From the NCBI GenBank assembly GCA_958496175.1, contig OY292279.1, forward strand, positions 16,120,001-16,184,000: DNA of 64,000 bases. Direction: 5' to 3'. Within the stretch, counting starts at the first letter, position 1, and every line of letters starts with the position of its first letter. Below, piece by piece: positions 47,495 through 60,122 of the stretch. The DNA is from Sisyra terminalis (taxonomy: Eukaryota > Arthropoda > Insecta > Neuroptera > Sisyridae). Made by a program: the position numbers and the translations under genes. A model generated the notes under the pieces. It was not told the DNA's origin and did no database searches. It saw only the letters and a program-made list of their open reading frames with translations.

Positions 47495-49825
47495 AAACTA
47501 TGTAGAATATTAAATTTAAAAGAATATATGTGAAAAAAAAACAACGTTGTTTGCTTTGTTTTTACAAAATTGGTCGAAATATTATATCTAGAATTTTTTA
47601 TAACTTAGGCTAGGGAACAAGCGAATTTTGGTTAGAAAAATCGAAAAATTTGTGTCGAACAATAAACTGGATACCATGAATAAAGACTAAACGAGAAAGA
47701 AAAGGAAAGAAATTCATTTCTGACTATTAGTATTAAATACCCGTAAAATACATACTCAAAGTAGCTACCCGTGAAATCTTCACAATCAACAGCAGTTGAC
47801 AAATGACAAAAATTAGTTAGCTTAAAAATAAGGAAAACATTATTATATTTAGTTTTCTGTCAGACATATGTGTTTGTATGCACTCTTTGTTCTCCTGCTT
47901 TTCCAACATAGGTTCATACATTTATTATATTGATACCTGTGCTTCTGAGTAATAAATTACATTATAGATCGTGCATTTTTAAAGAACATATAATGTAAAT
48001 ATAGTAAAATTGTCTTTCGTTTTAAATAAAAGTATACGATTACAATTTGTTAGACTTTATTTATTAAACTCGGAGGAAATGCATTCTCGTACACTCTGTA
48101 CAAAAGGTTTTCATCAAAGGAAATATAAAACGAGAAAAAAAAAATTAATAAAATTGCTGCTCACTATTTGCAAGTTAGTAGGGTAGTATTTCCTCATTAT
48201 TAATTTTTCTTTTATCATATGAATTCATGCGACTAATATTGAGTAGGTAGGCAGGTGGATGCTTACAAAGAATAAAAGGATTGATAAAGAAAAAAGAGAA
48301 AAGGTAATGCTTTTTTTTTTTTTTGAGAAAAATATTAATCTATTTTATTTTTTGCAAATACATTCAACGCTAAAACTATATCATTGTAAATTACAACCTA
48401 AGTGTGATGCTAAAATTAAAAATTGCATTTCTGTCCGTATTTATTTGATGCGAATGTAGAATCAATTAAACTTTGAAAGTTGTTAATTTTTTGTTGAATT
48501 ATTGAACTTAATTGATCAATATTTAAGCTTTATATTCCCAACAGGGTTTTCTTTTGATATTTTTCAATAATACTTTTTTTTTTTGGCAATAAAAGGACTT
48601 AATTATAGGATTGTTATATTTACAATAATTTGTATAATCTAAAAAGAAAATACAACTTATAGATTCGTTTTAGTAGAATATATTACCGGTACAGGTACCG
48701 GAAAGTAATTTCGTTTTTGAACCTATAGTCATTCGATTGTCATTTATCTGGTTATAAGTTATTAATCAGTTATCAGTTATTATAAGTTATTATCAAAGTG
48801 GTACTAAACACATTTTATGATTAGAGTGACTTATTAACTTATAAAAAATTACAAAATATTTTTTTCTTCGATAATCTATATTTAAATGGTAAGACTGAAA
48901 ACCCGAAGAAATAAAAATTCGGTATTGTATGCTTTTCGAGTTTCACAGGATAACTACGCATAGTTGTTACTAAAAACATTTTCAATGTTTATCTAAGTGC
49001 ATTAGATGTTCGTTAATGCCAAATTATTTTTTTTAAGTTCAAATTCGATAATTTTCATTTCGCCAACTGGTACTAACGAAAAATGACAAAATATTTAACC
49101 AATAAGAAGTTAATGAAGTAAATAGTGCCAAACGTATGCCAGATAATCGAAGAGTTGTCAAATATTCCTAATCAATTTTAGTCGACCAACCAAATATCCA
49201 CAAGTACCGAAGAACTGTTATCAAAGAAAATTCTTTGCTGCAACACGGAAATGTAATACTCCTATGCAGAAAAAAGCCTTAGAAAAAACTAATAAATTTA
49301 AAGGGGGGGATGAAATTGCCGTTTCCACTATAATCGTCAAAAGTTATTCCATCGGATTTCAATTTATTTCAATAGCTATAACATTTACTTGCTTCAAGCT
49401 TGAAATGAAAGGCCAAAATGAAAGTTGTTGATATTTTCCTTAGTAATCAATTGATTTTTACTAATTTGGCATTAAAAATTGGCACACTAGGTATCATAAC
49501 GTTGATACTATTGAGACTGATTATATCATTGATTTAAAATCAAAAGTTTTAAAAAAATGTGTTTTAATTGTATATTAAAGAAACGAAAGTACTTTCCGGG
49601 ACATCTAATAGTAAAGTTGAAGACATGAGATTGAAAATTTGTAGTAAGTAACGATGCATATAATTAATTCCTGTTTGTTAATGAATAAATACTTAGTGTG
49701 GCCACTTCGAAATTGGTTAGTATTGAGCTTGAAAATTTTGCAAACTAGTTTTCTAATTATTTCTCGGCTTACGATTTTTTATTAACACTAGAGTCGCCTA
49801 AAACTTTCGTGGTCATACAGCGACG

Positions 49826-50552
49826 TTAAGGGTGGATCACCGTCAGAAAAAAAAATTTCGATTTTTTTCTTCCATAAATGTCTTCTTATAACATTCAAGA
49901 ATAACGTGATAAAAGGATTGGAATAGCTGACTAATGTATTTTCACTGATAAAAATTGAATAAATTGATAATAACATAAAAAAATATCTTAAAAAAACTTT
50001 AAATGCGTTTTTCTCGAAATCAACTTTTTAAAACTGGGAGACAAGATTTCTCAGAAACTATCCGACGGATTCACTTGAAATTGGAGAGTGTTAGAGTTCA
50101 ACACGTCTTCTTAGTACTGAACCTCTGAAATTAACCAAGCCTTTCTCCCTCTCAAAGTGGGAGAGGGGGAAAGATCCAAAAAAATATCGTTTTTTTTTAA
50201 CTTTTTTTTCAAAGTCGCGCCATTTTGTGAATTATCATTTTTTTTCGGATTTTCGAAGTTCAGTACCAAGAAGATGCATTACCAAAACCTACATTCTTTG
50301 GAAAATCGTGATCCGACTTCCGGTTTCCGAGAAAACTTGTCTCCCGTTTGCCTCCTTATTTTTGAGGACCCTTTTTCAAAACGCTGTAAAAGGAGGAGGG
50401 GGGGGGGACATATCGGGGCAAATAGAAAAAAAATAGTTCAAAACTTCAACTTTTACTTGCCGAAGACTGTTTTTTAATATCTCTAATTAAAAAAATGGCA
50501 GCAGTTTTAAAAAAGTCATTTTTTTTACGTTCTGACGGTGATCCACCCTTAA
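49826..50552. mobile_element. TTAA-flanked MITE, copy B (inverted)
   Basis: The element 49830..50548, flanked by TTAA at both ends, has the same perfect ends as the copy at 3177..3908 but in the opposite orientation. By eye most positions agree, with small indels. Open frames inside (50157..50477) match those of copy A because of DNA similarity only. It lies in the STAR gene's presumed intron. Confidence 0.88.
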
Positions 50553-52384
50553 AGAACCAATAAAAACTTTAGATACCAATCGTTTTTACTACCAATAACA
50601 ATTTAATTTGTGTTGATTTTGAATTTGAAAAGAAAAATATTGATTAAAGTTTTCCATCGAAAACTACCTCAATATAGTGTCAATTCATAACTCCAATTTT
50701 AGTTTGTAGTTCAACCAATGGCTAGCGTAGATTGTGAAACTAATTTAGATATATAGTTTTCAGTTAAATGAGTTTGTAGAGTTGTGATTAACTATAAGTT
50801 TTAATAGTTTTCTTGGAAGCAACAATGGATAACAAAAAGGGTGGTAAAATTTTTGAAATGCTGTAAAGTGCTCTAGGCAAAGTTTCAATAATTATATCGA
50901 AAATAATTTCAAAACTTTTCATAAGTACCTGTAATTAGTTCCTGTGATGATTTTGAATATGAATTGCTTGAACAACTTTCCCATGCTTCCTGATGCTTCA
51001 CTAAACAGATATGGTCTTGCATTTCGCTTATAATAATTGTCGGTTAAATTGTAGTTGGAAAAGTAAATAACTTATACCTACTAGACGAATTTATTTTATT
51101 TGGGTGTTTTTTTTAACTTTTTTTTTCGTAGGTATAATAGGTAATGAAGTAATCCAATTTCCATTTGAAGTTAAGTTTTAAGTACGGCTATTAGTTATGC
51201 AAATTGTAATTAAGATTGATTAAAAATTCTGTTAGTCAATCCATTTTAATTAGCATCGGTAAACAGAGTATGTAGTCATATGCATTCGAATGAATTTATG
51301 TATTTGGATTACATTTCACTCTTCTTCATTTAATCAAAAAGCTTATTTGCAATCGCGCATTCGAATTATTTTGATTTCGCTACTATCAATTACGTACTAA
51401 TATATTTAAGTACAACTTCTCTTTACATTTTTGCATCCAAATCAAATCATTATTTTCCCTTTAAAAACATGTACAGTTTTTCTTTTCAAACTTTGCCCAG
51501 ATTCCATTAATGCCGAGCATATCTCTCTAAACTTGTATGACGTATAAAAACATATAGTTTTCATGAAAACTTTAAATGATTACTCCAGCAGAATTTTAAA
51601 TTTGACATAGTATCTGCTTTATATTCCGGCCTGGAATTGGCTCTTGAACAGATCATTTCTCTAGATTAAATTTTGTTTTTTCACTTTGAATAAAAATTTT
51701 CAAATAAAAATAATTGGATTTTTTTGCAGATGCCACAAATAAATTTACTAGAAGTTGCTTTGATATATATACAACTTGGTACCATTCATTAAAACAACTT
51801 GTTTGTTTCGTTTTATGAAGCAAATATCCATCTACTTTGTTGGCATAGGGAAACCAAAAATCGTATTAATATAATATTTCTCATTTGGTTACGGTAATGA
51901 AAATGTCTGCCGGATGTATTTTTAAACAAATAGTAAAGTTTATTGCTGAAATATTGCTACAGAAAAACAAGAAGTTTTAATATGGTTTCTCTTTTAACAC
52001 AATTGGAATGTATCCTAGGATTCTAGAATGTTAAACGATCCAGTCTTGACTTTAAAAATGTCGACAAATCTTTGATTAATCCTTTAATTAGAAACTTCGT
52101 TTATGTAAATAAATATTTATACATCCGATTTAGATTTTCTCTGAATTCTTTATGTACAGAAGAAAATACATCTCATTAAGTTCGAATTATTTATGTATAT
52201 CCTTGTAAAAAAATCGGTATCGCGTTACATATGAGTTAATAAGGTACGTTGGTATACAGAATAAAATATATCGAAAATTACATTAATAACATCGTACTTT
52301 CTGCTGTATAATATAAGAGTGCAACACCTGATTTAACGTTTTATGCTTTCTACAATGTTTCATAATAAAATTCATTTGACAAAG

Positions 52385-52690
52385 ACTATCATCCAGCCAG
52401 GATTGGATGTTGTTGGAAACTCTTTGTTTTCCTCGAAATTCTTTAATTTTTGATCATCCAGTTGCAAATAGCTGTTGATGGAAACGCCCTCTTTTTGTTT
52501 TCTTCAAGATTTTTCCATTGATTTTCGATTATCCAGCTGTGATTGGCTGTTACTGTGAACGCCCTCGCTTTTATTTCTTCACGGTTCTTCATCTGATTTT
52601 CGATCATTCACCTATGATTGGCTGTTCGCAAAATCGCCCTCTTGATGTTTTCTGTTTGGTTTTTCTAATTGATATAATTACTCGTATGTA
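52385..52690 (+). repeat. Minisatellite, about 75 bp unit, four units
   Basis: Units start with ATCCAGCTGTGATTGGCTGTT-like blocks near 52391, 52458, 52531 and 52606. Each is followed by a GAACGCCCTC block and TTTTCTTCAAG, and closes with TTGATTTTCGAT. It is the reverse complement of the array at 21655..22075. Confidence 0.75.
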
Positions 52691-52772
52691 AAACTATATT
52701 TACCAAGAAAAACTTATAACTGTCGGAAAACTCCATTTTATTTCCGGTTGAAGTATGAACGAAAATTCTAGC

Positions 52773-53448
52773 GGTAGGATAGAGTAGGGCTTAAAGGTCC
52801 ACGAGTACAAAGGTCTATCATGAGTATCTAAAATACTAGTGACGTATTGCTCTATTTAACTATAAAGGTTGGGATGAGGAAGTGTAAAAAGCATTTCGAG
52901 GCCACCCTGGCAGTTAAGCTACATCACAGATGAGAGATTTACGACACCTCGATATGTTTATGAAAGTAAAATTTTTAATTATTATTCTTTTCGGTTTCCG
53001 CCAGTAATATTGCTTTGATTGAACTAAAACATAATTTAATAGTATATGAGATTTAGTGGTATTTAAGGATTTATTATTAGTTTTTAGCTAATTTAAACAG
53101 TAAACTAGTAATCTTAAAAATGACTGTAATAAAATTTTCCCAATGAAAATCCAGAAATATTTCATTGATTCAAATACTGTTATTAATTCATAACATCTGT
53201 TAAATACTTAAAATAAATACAGGACCTTTTTGCCCCTACTAAGGGGCAAAAAGAGATAGACGAGAAGGTATAGAAAAAATGTAAAATGAGAAACTTCTAT
53301 ATGGATGATTCCATTAAAAATTAAATTTAACATGGCCAGATATTTGTTTGTTTAATTAGCAATATACTTTTAAAATTAATAGGGTTGGTTTTCACTATAT
53401 AATACGGAATAGAAAAATTGGACCTTTAACCCCCCCCCCTATCCTACC
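52773..53448. mobile_element. TIR element, about 676 bp
   Basis: The ends GGTAGGATAGAGTAGGG (52773) and CCCCTATCCTACC (53448) are inverted repeats, extended inward by TTAAAGGTCC and GGACCTTTAA. The right end has a run of ten C. No target duplication was identified, so the superfamily is unknown. It contains the hairpin at 53227..53252. Confidence 0.65.
53227..53252. repeat. Perfect 10 bp hairpin
   Basis: TTTTTGCCCC and GGGGCAAAAA flank a TACTAA loop. Perfect stem inside the 52773..53448 element; it might be a remnant of an internal inverted repeat. Confidence 0.85.
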
Positions 53449-55754
53449 ATTTAACAATGAAGTAACTAGAGTCTAATTGCATTTACAATAACCGTTATTA
53501 CTATTGTTCGGATTGAGTTAGAAAGAAAAAAAATTCGGTACATTCCCCTATGGACCAACACTTAAATAGCACTGAAATATAATTTGTTTGTACTGCAATT
53601 GAAAAAAATAACAGGTGTTATAAAATTCAACAATGGAATAAGGGCATTTATAAAATTGCTAACTCTTTTTTGGGTTAAAGTTAGAAACGAAAATATTTTT
53701 CGGTACAATCAAGTGCAAACAAAAATCAACCTAAAAATATATTTAAAATTTTCATTTGCTAACTTAACAAAGTTTTTTTTTTTCATATAGCCACTGATAT
53801 TATGAATATAATAGTATATTGGTATGTATAAAATAATTCAAAAGTAGTTTTTGTCTTTGAAGTTCTCGTATATTTGTTTACTGTGACTTTATGTGGAAAT
53901 TGAAATTTTCTATTTCCGTTCAGATAATTTAAATCCATCTATATTTAATATTCTTCTATTGTTTATCCTTAAAATCATAACTGACATATGCATTTCTCAG
54001 GAAGAAAAATTGTTTTCTTATAAAAAAAAGCCAATCTGGTTTGGAATCTACATTTCAAGTTTGCTGTCTGCTCTCGAGAAATGCATGAAATCCAACTTTT
54101 CCGAAAAGTTGTCTAAAACAATGATAAATAATACGAACAGATCATCCATAAACCTCAACCTCAAGTTGACTAACGTTACCGATGAACGGTTCTAGCGGTA
54201 TACAGTTGCATCCATACGTGGAAAATTATAATTTTAAAATTTAACCTAAAGTGAAAAACGATTTGCTGCCATCTCTTTCCACAGCCTATTCCTACACCTT
54301 TGTTATGGTGCATCTGACATTTTGGAGTCGTGCCAATTTTTCGGTTCTTTGAAATTGAGAGATGGTCCTGTCTTTTGAATACTGCATTCGAAAGAAGTCA
54401 ACGTTGTTCACCGCTAAATAAAAAATGCATATAATTAAATAGCGAAGCATATAATTCGGCAATGTTGCGGATATCGTAACTAATATTTGGTGTCAGCTTT
54501 TAAATATTTCTACAATTTAAAGTTGCGCTTAGAATATAGATATGAACTCAATAACCATGAGATATTTACGAATTCTCGAGTAAAATTGATTACTTTACTT
54601 GTTAAATAATGCTTAATTCTTTTGTATTATTGGTACAAAAGTACCTTAGTTTTTATGTGGCATTCCAGTATTTTATTCCTATTTCTAGTCGATTATCTTA
54701 TATCGATTTATCGATATGTTTTTTTCTAATTGATGTCTTCATTCATGGACGAAAGGGTATCCAATTAGACGTCAACGTCAGTTTGCTCCTCCAATTCAAA
54801 ACTCCTATATTCACTTATATAGTATTTATTCCGATGATAAATCCTCAATGTGTATTAATTTGCTTTTTTCTAAGGAAATAAAATTCTAGATATATACTCC
54901 TAGATGTATATTATATATACATCGACGAAAATTGTGCTTCCTGAATTCCGTTACTATATGGATAAGTAAAAAAAAAAATAGCCTTAAAATCTAAGCTTTT
55001 ATTTCATGGTGTATAACAGTGATTAAACTCTGTTGTTTAAGGAAATTTCATTGGGACCGGGAAAATTTAGAGAACTTGATGAAAAATGACGAAAAACTGA
55101 AAATTTTTATTTTCGTCTTAACTTGTAAGTATTAAAAATGGAAAAGGTGTAGATGCCAATGTGAATAACCATACTGTATAAAGAACTAGCCGAATTTGCT
55201 ATACTGTCTTGATATGGCGTCAAATTCAAATTACACTTTGATGCTGGTGAAATAAAGCTCACTCCTGAAGTTTCTACTACATAATCAATAGCGCCTAAAA
55301 CTCCATATATAAAAAGCAGAATATTAGAAAACCCGAAACCTAAAAAAAAATATTTTCCCTTTTTATTTTAATAAAAGCGCATTTTACTTATAATACATAC
55401 CTGTGAGTGATAAAGCTTCTTCTAAACTATAGCTAGTTTTGATTCCTTCAAAAATATTTCCACTATTATTTCCAAATTAACAAATAATGAAAACAACGTA
55501 CCTGGCATTCTTACACATAAGTTAAAATTTCAATTTTTATTCACAATAAATAACTTATTTTATTATTGAAGTATATAGTAACAAATATTTAGGCTAAAGA
55601 AAACTTATCTTGTATTAACATGTATATAAATATGGATGTTCAAGGTCTAGTGGCAATAATATCGTCAAATATTAAAGGGTTATAAAGGGTTAATCATTTT
55701 TATTATAGTATATTTGTTCATGAAAACAATTTTATTCATAAATGAGTAACAGAG

Positions 55755-55870
55755 TTGGAATTTTGTGGCCGAGTGGTCTAGGTGACCGCTCCAAAACTAG
55801 TATGTGTTGGATTCGATCGAGCAAATTTTCAATATTTTTTTCAATTTCGGATTTTTATTAACTCGCTTTT
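55755..55870 (+). repeat. tRNA-derived SINE, copy 2
   Basis: A-box-like TGGCCGAGTGG at 55766..55776, then CTAGGTGACCGCTCCAAAAC, B-box-like GGATTCGATC at 55809..55818, and a tail TTTTCAATATTTTTTTCAA with TTCGGATTTTTA. The A-box is the best preserved of the copies. The match to tRNA-Leu or tRNA-Ser-like heads is by motif only. Confidence 0.75.
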
Positions 55871-56104
55871 TTTATTTTTATTTATTTTTTATTAAGTCGC
55901 TTTTGGCCTTAGTAGTTAGAAAGCGACGGTAAATTACAATTAAAAATATATGTACGTCGAAAAATAAGTTCTATTAAATATATATACAAAATCAATTCAA
56001 TATTTAGTCGAGGAGTTTTCTTTTTCAAAAATAATATCAAGAGAAAAGCGAATTTTGATCTAGAAAACCAGGGAATTTGTCTATAGGTACTGGTCTGTTT
56101 TTTC

Positions 56105-56197
56105 AACGATGTATCATCGATGCTTTGGATTTCAACATCGATATTTGTAAATTATATTTCGATGTTTGAAAAAATCGATGTTCCAGTTGCATCCCTA
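56105..56197 (+). mobile_element. hAT end fragment with CATCGATG repeats
   Basis: Several ATCGATG or TCGATGTT repeats (56107..56184), then TTGCATCCCTA at 56187..56197, which is the complement of a TAGGGATGC-type hAT end. No left end was found, so it is a truncated MITE. Confidence 0.5.
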
Positions 56198-58580
56198 ACC
56201 AGAGTTCGCATTAATTAAACATTGTTTTTGTTTATACTTATCATTTTAATTCATTATAAATGATAGGACAAATTATCGTAGTTCTTAATTAACTTTGTTT
56301 TTATATTTCCAAAAAAAATATTATAAATCACGAGTATTTGTCAATTTTCTCTTCAATTTTCAATAGTTTGATCTCCAATACACAAAAAATTACCCACCCC
56401 TGTTCTTTAAAACAGACAGGTAACTCGTATTGTCATAGCTATGAAATACGGAAATCAAAATAGTCAGTATTATTTTGATGTATTTTAAAATAGCTTAAAT
56501 GATACCCAAAAGTTGTCTATCGCGTTAAGGGAAAACAGTCAAAGTTACTGCCAAAAGTATTTTAATGAACTTTGGGTCATCTTGAAACATTATTTTGGTA
56601 CCTATCTTCAGAAGAGTCATAAGAATTTTAATTGTTAAGAAAAAGCTTCCACCACTCGTCATGCGCACTATGAGCTATTTTTACCTATCTACGTCTTTGT
56701 CATTTTTTAGCAAAATCAGTCCAGCGAATTCAGAATCTATTTAGTCGAATAAATAGCTTTTTAAGTTGTATTTTTTGAAACTGTAAGGGATATTTTTAAG
56801 ACGTTTATGCAATATGGGCTTATCAAAAAGAAGAACAAAGTTAACGTATTGAATTTCCCTAAATTTGTCTTGGATTATAATTTTAGTTCAACGTTGATAC
56901 TTTTGTACGATACATTGTACATGTTGAGATAAAATATTTTACATGTCTGTGTTCTCTAGTCTGTGCTATAATCCTCCATCTTGTTCCTTTTGTACAATGT
57001 TATCTATTACAATCAAAATTATTCATAGTCTATGCATGTTATAATGGGAAAGTTATTAATTATTGTGTTCAGCTAGCCATACATATATGGGGGCTCTGTC
57101 GCCTTGTATTTACCAGTCGAACTCATAATTTTCCTCGAATTCAATACGTTTAAATTTCATAAAGATAAAATATTTGCTGATTTTCCAGAAATAAATCGGT
57201 TGAATGCGTTTGAAAATTGCAAAATAATTGGCAGTAACGATTTTCACGGCTCAGAGATACCATTACTGAACACAACACTGATAAATTAAAGCTTCACGTT
57301 CGAAAGCTAAAAATGAAAATTCATTTAATTTACGGGCGACGTAAGTACCCAACGACTAAATTTGCAAATTTAATTTAAAAGTTAAGAAAATCCGCGACCT
57401 TACCGACTCGAAATTATATGAAACGACTCTTAAAATTGTTCATATTTTATATCATGGGGTGGCATTTTTCACGGGAGCTTTTATTATTATTCTTCAGCCT
57501 GACAATTTAAATAAAATGTAATTTATTTAATCCATTTTTGTGACAGTGAAAGAAGTGGTGCGGGGCGTGTATGTGTGAATTTGAGGAATTTTACAATATT
57601 GGTATGGGAAAACGGCTTTTCCTCGGCCATATAGTTGTAAATCTGCTTGTGCTAACAGTTTAATTCGAAAGTTTCCGTGCTAAGACCATTAAAGTTTTGT
57701 AGAGATGTGTTCAACTAGCTTCAAAACTATTCCTGAATCATAAGTTAAAACTTATGCTTTTATTCGTTGTAAAACGATTTTATCCTACTTTCGAACGATC
57801 CAAACAAATGGCAAGCTCAATTGAAACTATTTATCAAAGAAGTCAACGGCAAATTTACTTCAAGCATTTCCCCAAATATGTACATACCAATACACAGACA
57901 AAGTAATCCTGAAACTTTAACAAAATTACGTGTAGTAAAACCTATACGGAACTAATGCATTTTGGTTTTGATATTTTGTGAGATGGACTCAGACTTATGG
58001 TGTTGTTACATTGTAATTATAGTAGCTTTCTACTTTCCTATTGTGTAATTAGGAAAGTCCATTATTTTAATTTGTCTTAGGTATTTCAACTGCTATTTGA
58101 AATTTATTGTTGTCGGAAAAATAGACGTTACATATCGTTAGCGTTGGATATTCCTAATGGAAAAACTTTGTCAAATGTGCTTAAAAGCGTCGTTAAAACT
58201 ATTTGTTCTTTTAATTTAACTTCAAAACTTTAAAATCATTTAAATTTTTCAATTACGCAAGTTATGCAACTGCAGTTTTCTTTCATGAAAAAAAATCTTA
58301 CACATTACTAAATCAAATTTTAACCATGACAGTAACTCATTTCTATAAAATCACTGTTTTATGGTACATAAGAATTTTTATGATTTACATATTCCATATT
58401 TGGTTTCCTAAGGCGTTGCAAAATATCATAATTGGAACCATGAAATTAAAATTATTATACAGCTAACTAAAAGAAAATTTCGGGAAAATATAGACTATTA
58501 GCAAATCTAACTATTAACCTTAAAAGGCATTGTGTCGAAAATTTCGTCTTTTTTGTAAAGTAAAGAAAGGGGAGTATGGT

Positions 58581-59310
58581 TTATAGGGTTATATACAGTT
58601 AGAAGGCCGAAAAATAACGAATTTTCCAGATTTTTTTCAGAGAAAACTTTTAAATTAATTGATCTAAAAGTTTGTACACATATTAAAGTATCTTTTAACT
58701 GTATTTTAAGACTTAGTATTAGTAAAAATATTTATTTGGAAAGCAGCTACAGCTGATTTCCGGGAGCTCCTCTCAAAAAAGACGTTTTACGGTGACCACT
58801 ATATCTCTGAACTGGATTCTCTGAACTTAAAAAACCAAACAGATTTCGTTAAAGTAATGTTAAATCTAGTAATTAGTCGAAGGAATAAGCAAAATAATAT
58901 TTTTTGGCCAAATGGCGGTTTCTCAAAAAAAAGAATCGATTTTTGAACAAAATTTCGGCCTTAAATTGTTTATAAAAAAAATATTTATCGGTGAGAAAAA
59001 ATCTTCGATTAATTACTAAAAAGTATATTTCAGAAGCTCGTGTTAAAATCTGAGACTAATCGGTTTAACCGTTTTGGAGTAATGTTGGTCACCGACTTTG
59101 AAAATACCATTTTGAAAAAAACGCGTTTAAAGTTTGAAAAGCACTTTACATAGGATAAAAACGCCTTTTCAAATTTGCGTGTAACTTCGAAAATATTCAC
59201 CGGAACGATATGAAATTTTCTGTATGTATTCTTAAATGTATGTACATTAAGAAAAGAAAATAAAAACAAAATCGATTTTTTGAAAATTCTAACTGTATAT
59301 AACCCCTTAT
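58581..59310. mobile_element. MITE, about 722 bp, GGGTTATATACAG ends
   Basis: Inverted ends GGGTTATATACAGTTAGAA (58586..58604) and TTCTAACTGTATATAACCC (59287..59305). Flanking TTAT on both sides (58581..58584, 59307..59310) could be a 4 bp duplication. Length and an internal GAAAAAAACGCGTTTAAAG block resemble the TTAA MITE family (3177 and 49830). Non-coding. Confidence 0.75.
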
Positions 59311-59454
59311 GGTTCGCAAAGCGAGCAGTGGAAGTTTAACCGTTTGAAATTGTCAGTGTTTTCACTTAGTAATTGACAAATTGATTTTTTTTTTTATTAA
59401 ATCCATTCCTTCTATTAAAAAATCCATTTTTCAAATTCTACTTCTTTCGAATGT

Positions 59455-60122
59455 ATTAAGTTTAGTGTCCGACCGAACTTTCGGTTTCGGCCAAAAAACG
59501 AGTTTTGTTTTAGTTTCGGTTTCAGCCGTCGTCAAGCCGAAACCAAAACTGAAATCGTTAAATAAAAATGTTTAAAAAATTATTCTTTTTCACTTATTAT
59601 TTGATTCTATAATTTTGAATACTGTTAACTGTCAGTTCATTAAACTTGTGTTTAATATCATCTTAATTGTTTTTTCAGTTCGAAAGAGACCTGATCAAAG
59701 TTTAGAAGATTTTTTTTTTATTTTTAAGATATAAGAAATAGGACTTTCTATTTTGTATACCTAAACATATTAGGTAGAAATTAGTTTTGTTTTGTAACTA
59801 TTTTTTATTATTTTATTTTAATCGTAATTTATATTAAAAAGAAATATTAGGTTTATTTTTTTCAAGTCAACCCCTTATTTCAGCATAAATAATTTATTCG
59901 AAATAAATAATAATAATAATATGTTATGTTAATGATCAGGTCAATTATTAGGAACTAAATGATAAATGAATACCTTTAGAATTTAAAAGTAGATTCGCTA
60001 ATTATGAATAACTTTTTTTACGAAAACATGACCTTATATGGAAGTTTCGTTTTCGGCCGAAACTGTTGCCGAAATTCAGTTTCGGCCGTTAAAACTAGTT
60101 TCGGTCAGACACTAATTAAGTT
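59455..60122. mobile_element. hAT MITE, 652 bp
   Basis: The element 59463..60114 has ends TAGTGTCCGACCGAA and TTTCGGTCAGACACTA and is flanked by a perfect 8 bp duplication, ATTAAGTT (59455..59462, 60115..60122). Both ends are dense in TTTCGG and CCGAAA motifs (subterminal repeats as expected for transposase binding). The centre is AT-rich and non-coding. Confidence 0.92.

Noticed and set aside
53893..54195. 100-codon ORF in the presumed intron
   Set aside because: No motif, AT-driven residue mix (Ile, Leu, Asn, Lys, Phe), no splice signals examined that fit a STAR exon.
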